NCBI RefSeq assembly: GCF_020037015.1
Contig: NZ_JAIQDE010000003.1
Span: 62,001 to 126,000 of the forward strand
Length of the DNA: 64,000 nucleotides
Source: Corallococcus sp. AS-1-6
GTDB lineage: Bacteria; Myxococcota; Myxococcia; Myxococcales; Myxococcaceae
Direction: 5' to 3'
Shown here: in pieces, positions 63,841-64,000 of the stretch
Layout: each line of letters opens with the position of its first letter
Numbering within the stretch: the first letter of the stretch is position 1
Notes under the pieces: model-generated
The model's database searches: none
The model's input: only the letters and a program-made list of their open reading frames with translations
Told to the model about the DNA's origin: nothing
Program-made: the position numbers and the translations under genes

Positions 63841-64000
63841 TCAGGAGCGTGCGCGCGCGAGCAGGGAGACGAGCAGGGGCGCGCCCAGGGCGGCCGTCAC
63901 CACTCCCACGGGCAATTCACGCCCGGGGAGGATCAGCCGCGCCGACGCATCGCACAACGCGAGGAACGCGGCCCCCACCACCACGGATCCGGGCAGCAGC
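63841..64000 (-). CDS. FecCD-type ABC transporter permease, C-terminal end (partial)
   Basis: The last 53 codons of a gene that begins beyond the window. The fragment reads LLPGSVVVGAAFLALCDASA and then RLILPGRELPVGVVTAALGA, with a final PLLVSLLARARS. The E-L-P-V-G-V-V-T-A-x-x-G-A-P block is the hallmark of the C-terminus of BtuC/FhuB/FecCD permeases for vitamin B12, haem or ferric siderophores. Substrate cannot be decided from this piece. Confidence 0.9.
   Translation of the reverse strand, partial: LLPGSVVVGAAFLALCDASARLILPGRELPVGVVTAALGAPLLVSLLARARS

Overview
The window is about 70% G+C and its genes are packed closely, often with ATGA/GTGA/TGATG start-stop overlaps. The gene content suggests a myxobacterium (Myxococcota, Cystobacterineae, Corallococcus/Myxococcus-like): a SUV3-like RNA helicase, many lipoproteins, kelch and repeat-rich secreted proteins, a histone-H1-like fusion protein, a DUF937-OmpA protein, and a complete core-metabolism his operon. 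The taxonomic call is inference; no rRNA or tRNA gene was seen.

Bases 1-7.5 kb hold the end of a fatty acid desaturase, a ferritin-like protein, a SUV3-like helicase, a cobalamin-binding radical SAM protein, a tryptophan-rich lipoprotein, a siderophore-interacting-type flavoreductase and a small unknown protein. Bases 7.9-11.3 kb form a three-gene operon: a c-type cytochrome lipoprotein plus both subunits of an isoquinoline-1-oxidoreductase-type molybdenum hydroxylase. Bases 11.3-14.3 kb (minus strand) carry three exported proteins: HEAT-like, HExxH-containing, and kelch-like. Bases 14.4-15.7 kb hold a decayed gene and a lower-GC gene of unknown function, the most foreign-looking part of the window. 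Bases 15.8-22 kb hold thiC under a TPP riboswitch, a DUF4870 membrane protein, moaA, an HD-GYP response regulator and thiO.

Bases 22.1-29.5 kb are an intact histidine operon, hisG-D-C-H-A-B-F-N-IE. It is preceded by a 30-codon leader peptide with nine histidines (HHHHAHH core) and an intrinsic terminator, which is a classical attenuator. Bases 29.7-37.2 kb contain unknown proteins, a dihydrolipoyl dehydrogenase, a WYL regulator divergent from an SDR oxidoreductase, and a tail-anchored protein built on 18-residue repeats. Bases 37.6-47 kb are an envelope operon: bacterial alpha-2-macroglobulin, PBP1C and a SpoIID-like protein.

Bases 49.7-54.8 kb are a lipoate/2-oxoacid dehydrogenase operon: lipA, an E2 acyltransferase, a P-loop protein with a ClpX-type zinc finger, and LipB fused to a NUDIX domain. 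The lipoamide dehydrogenase at 31.4 kb could serve the same complex. Bases 54.8-64 kb contain a metallo-beta-lactamase-fold protein, ribA, moeA, a histone-H1-tail/OB-like/chagasin-like fusion protein, an RNase R with a very long disordered tail, a DUF3185 protein, a TPR lipoprotein and the end of a FecCD-type permease.

The parts most worth following up are the his attenuator, the LipB-NUDIX and ClpX-zinc-finger proteins in the lipoylation operon, the H1-tail/OB/chagasin-like protein with its clear promoter and nearby palindrome, and the exported HExxH protein cluster.
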